Assembly (NCBI GenBank): GCA_947085255.1
Contig: CAMTVQ010000002.1
Span: 372,001-436,000 of the forward strand
Length of the DNA: 64,000 nt
Source of the DNA: CAMTVQ01 sp947085255
GTDB taxonomy: Bacteria; Bacteroidota; Bacteroidia; Sphingobacteriales; Sphingobacteriaceae
Direction of reading: 5' to 3'
Numbering within the stretch: position 1 is the stretch's first letter; each line of letters opens with the position of its first letter. Both the position numbers and the translations under genes were made by a program. Below the pieces are notes generated by a model. It was not told the origin of the DNA. It did no database searches and saw only the letters and a program-made list of their open reading frames with translations. This document shows, in pieces, positions 62,609 to 64,000 of the stretch.

Positions 62609-64000
62609 TTATTGTATTACCAATGGCAATGTAGTACGCTGTGTGCCATTGCTTATGCTTACTATGTAATTTCCTGTTGGTAAAGGGTTAAGAAAAACAC
62701 TGCCTGCACCTTTTTGCATATAGGTTGCTTGCAACCTACCCAACAAATCATAAACTTCTATAAAAAAAATCGAGGAGTTTTCGTCTTGCAATGCCAATTG
62801 AACACCAGAACCAGTTGATGGATTAGGAAAGATAGATGCAGTAAAATTCTTTCTATTATTTAATTGAACACTTGTTGTAAAAGAAAAATCATCATACACC
62901 TTACGATACGTTTTTTCAAAAATTGACTTTTCATAATTATATACAGACATCTCGCATACTATGGGCTTACCATCACTGCTATATGTCCATACCGTTTTAT
63001 CTTCATAATCACGCTCATCCAATACATTATCAACAAACTCTTTTTTGTATCGTACCGTATTGCCATACTCATCATATTCGTATTTAATATCATGTTTTAG
63101 TTTCCAAGCACCATTTTCGAGTGTGTCTATTTTTCTTTGTACACTATCAGGCGTATTGACCGTCGTCATACGATTTCTATCCTGCCATTGATTATCAGAT
63201 ACCCACCTTTGTCGTACTATACTTTCAATATAAAACGGCAAATCTTCCAATTTGTAAAAATTGTTTTGAATAAAGTCGTTTACAGACATTTCTTTCGAAT
63301 TGATTGCTCTAAAACGTGGCTTGGCAGCCCCACCAGCATCTACCGAATCTTCTACCGTAATTTGTACAATTTTTTCTTGTTCAATTTCTATATCAAATTT
63401 AAAATCGAACCTAAATTTTACACTATCATAAGAAGTTTCTGCTATAGTACGAAAGGGGTGCAATGACCCGTTTTTATACTCATGATTATACCTAGTTACT
63501 TCACCCAATACATATTTTTCATTAGAATTAGTATAGTGATATGTTCTTTCTGCAATATTATTATATACATCGTATTTCCATACTTCATACGAATTTATCT
63601 GATTACGTCCTCCCCCATATTGTATGTCCTTTGTATAAAGCAAAAACCCCGAATTATGGTAACAATACTCCAATCGGAAACTAGCAAGAGTATCACAATC
63701 AAAAAAATCGTAGCTAAACACACGAGAGGAATCGTCATAAGTAACTTTCACAAAATTATTACACTGCCATCCGTCAGTCCCAATAGTAACCCACTTATCT
63801 ACTCTTATTTTCTCCGGCTCTTTAATAGCTAAAGCCTTTGCGTCATCTACTGTGTATGGAATCTCCATTTTTAATTGCTGCCTAAAAAAATTTTCTTTCA
63901 TATTTAATTGCTGCAATGCTACTGCTTGATGACCTTGAGATTGCGCAGCGACTACCAAAGAAATACTTAACCAAAAGAGTGTTATTATATATGTTCTCAC
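62609..64000 (-). CDS. Secreted protein with T9SS type A sorting domain (at window edge)
   Basis: At least 463 residues. The first visible codon is GTG (64000-63998), followed by a complete signal peptide (RTYIITLFWLSISLVVAAQS), so either GTG is the start or a start lies a few codons outside. The middle consists of RHS/YD-like strand repeats around Y and W (NIAERTYHYTNSNEKYVLGEV, KYEYDEYGNTVRYKKEF), giving no family I can name. The last ~80 residues are a T9SS type A domain (FTASIFPNPSTGSG, IEVYDLLGRLQATY, LPTGNYIVSISNG, TTLPLVIQ). Export through the type IX system is expected. Confidence 0.82.
   Translation of the reverse strand: MRTYIITLFWLSISLVVAAQSQGHQAVALQQLNMKENFFRQQLKMEIPYTVDDAKALAIKEPEKIRVDKWVTIGTDGWQCNNFVKVTYDDSSRVFSYDFFDCDTLASFRLEYCYHNSGFLLYTKDIQYGGGRNQINSYEVWKYDVYNNIAERTYHYTNSNEKYVLGEVTRYNHEYKNGSLHPFRTIAETSYDSVKFRFDFKFDIEIEQEKIVQITVEDSVDAGGAAKPRFRAINSKEMSVNDFIQNNFYKLEDLPFYIESIVRQRWVSDNQWQDRNRMTTVNTPDSVQRKIDTLENGAWKLKHDIKYEYDEYGNTVRYKKEFVDNVLDERDYEDKTVWTYSSDGKPIVCEMSVYNYEKSIFEKTYRKVYDDFSFTTSVQLNNRKNFTASIFPNPSTGSGVQLALQDENSSIFFIEVYDLLGRLQATYMQKGAGSVFLNPLPTGNYIVSISNGTQRTTLPLVIQ

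Overview
The window looks like chromosomal DNA of a Bacteroidota member, most likely from the Chitinophagia/Sphingobacteriia side (low confidence below phylum). Support: the gliding/type IX secretion (T9SS) protein SprA, several proteins with T9SS C-terminal sorting domains (type A and type B), a Porin_10-type porin, LpxK (Gram-negative), promoters of the TAnnTTTG type with an upstream TTTG, frequent TTG/GTG starts, and the maeB-ruvA-sprA-gcvH-vanZ gene order that is common in the phylum.

Layout. 1-4379: a very large secreted repeat protein, running off the left edge. 4380-4886: an intergenic island of short dispersed repeats. 13033-4887 (minus): gcvP-lpxK-punA-choice-of-anchor-B protein-porin, closely spaced. 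13368-14576: a lone AAA ATPase behind a promoter region full of operator-like repeats. 19700-14596 (minus): ahcY-pdxJ-selU-selD, interrupted by two small cassettes, one with a GxxExxY (PD-(D/E)XK-like) gene and one with a broken four-helix-bundle (S23-type) gene. 19874-24116: secreted PPIase, bacilliredoxin, DUF2490 protein, and cdaA/folP. 24180-27583 (plus): DUF1599, DoxX-like, ABC permease, aroK. 27575-30042 (minus): PyrR-like transferase, a hypothetical, rlmD. 30112-33999: a secreted eight-repeat T9SS type B protein. 34180-39939 (minus): a broken YbjQ-family gene, a YkuK-like RNase H fold protein, and mutL-rhomboid-rhomboid-EEP nuclease. 40060-43522: a GH3/beta-lactamase-like fusion and a coiled-coil secreted protein.

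43591-48918 is the clearest accessory region: a tRNA-like 3' end with terminators, then a four-gene cluster resembling a chaperone-usher fimbrial system (DUF4402 subunit, PapD-like chaperone, second DUF4402 subunit, usher-like outer-membrane protein). It is bracketed by two 78-bp direct repeats that differ at one base. Chaperone-usher systems are best known from Proteobacteria, so a compact DUF4402 version next to T9SS genes is the best candidate here for a poorly described system.

48947-64000 (minus): feoB/feoA behind a palindromic operator, then a small lipoprotein, vanZ, gcvH, sprA, ruvA, maeB, and a T9SS cargo gene at the right edge. Functionally the window combines one-carbon/glycine metabolism (gcvP, gcvH, ahcY, folP), tRNA selenouridine synthesis (selD, selU), c-di-AMP synthesis, iron uptake and DNA repair with a strong envelope/secretion theme.
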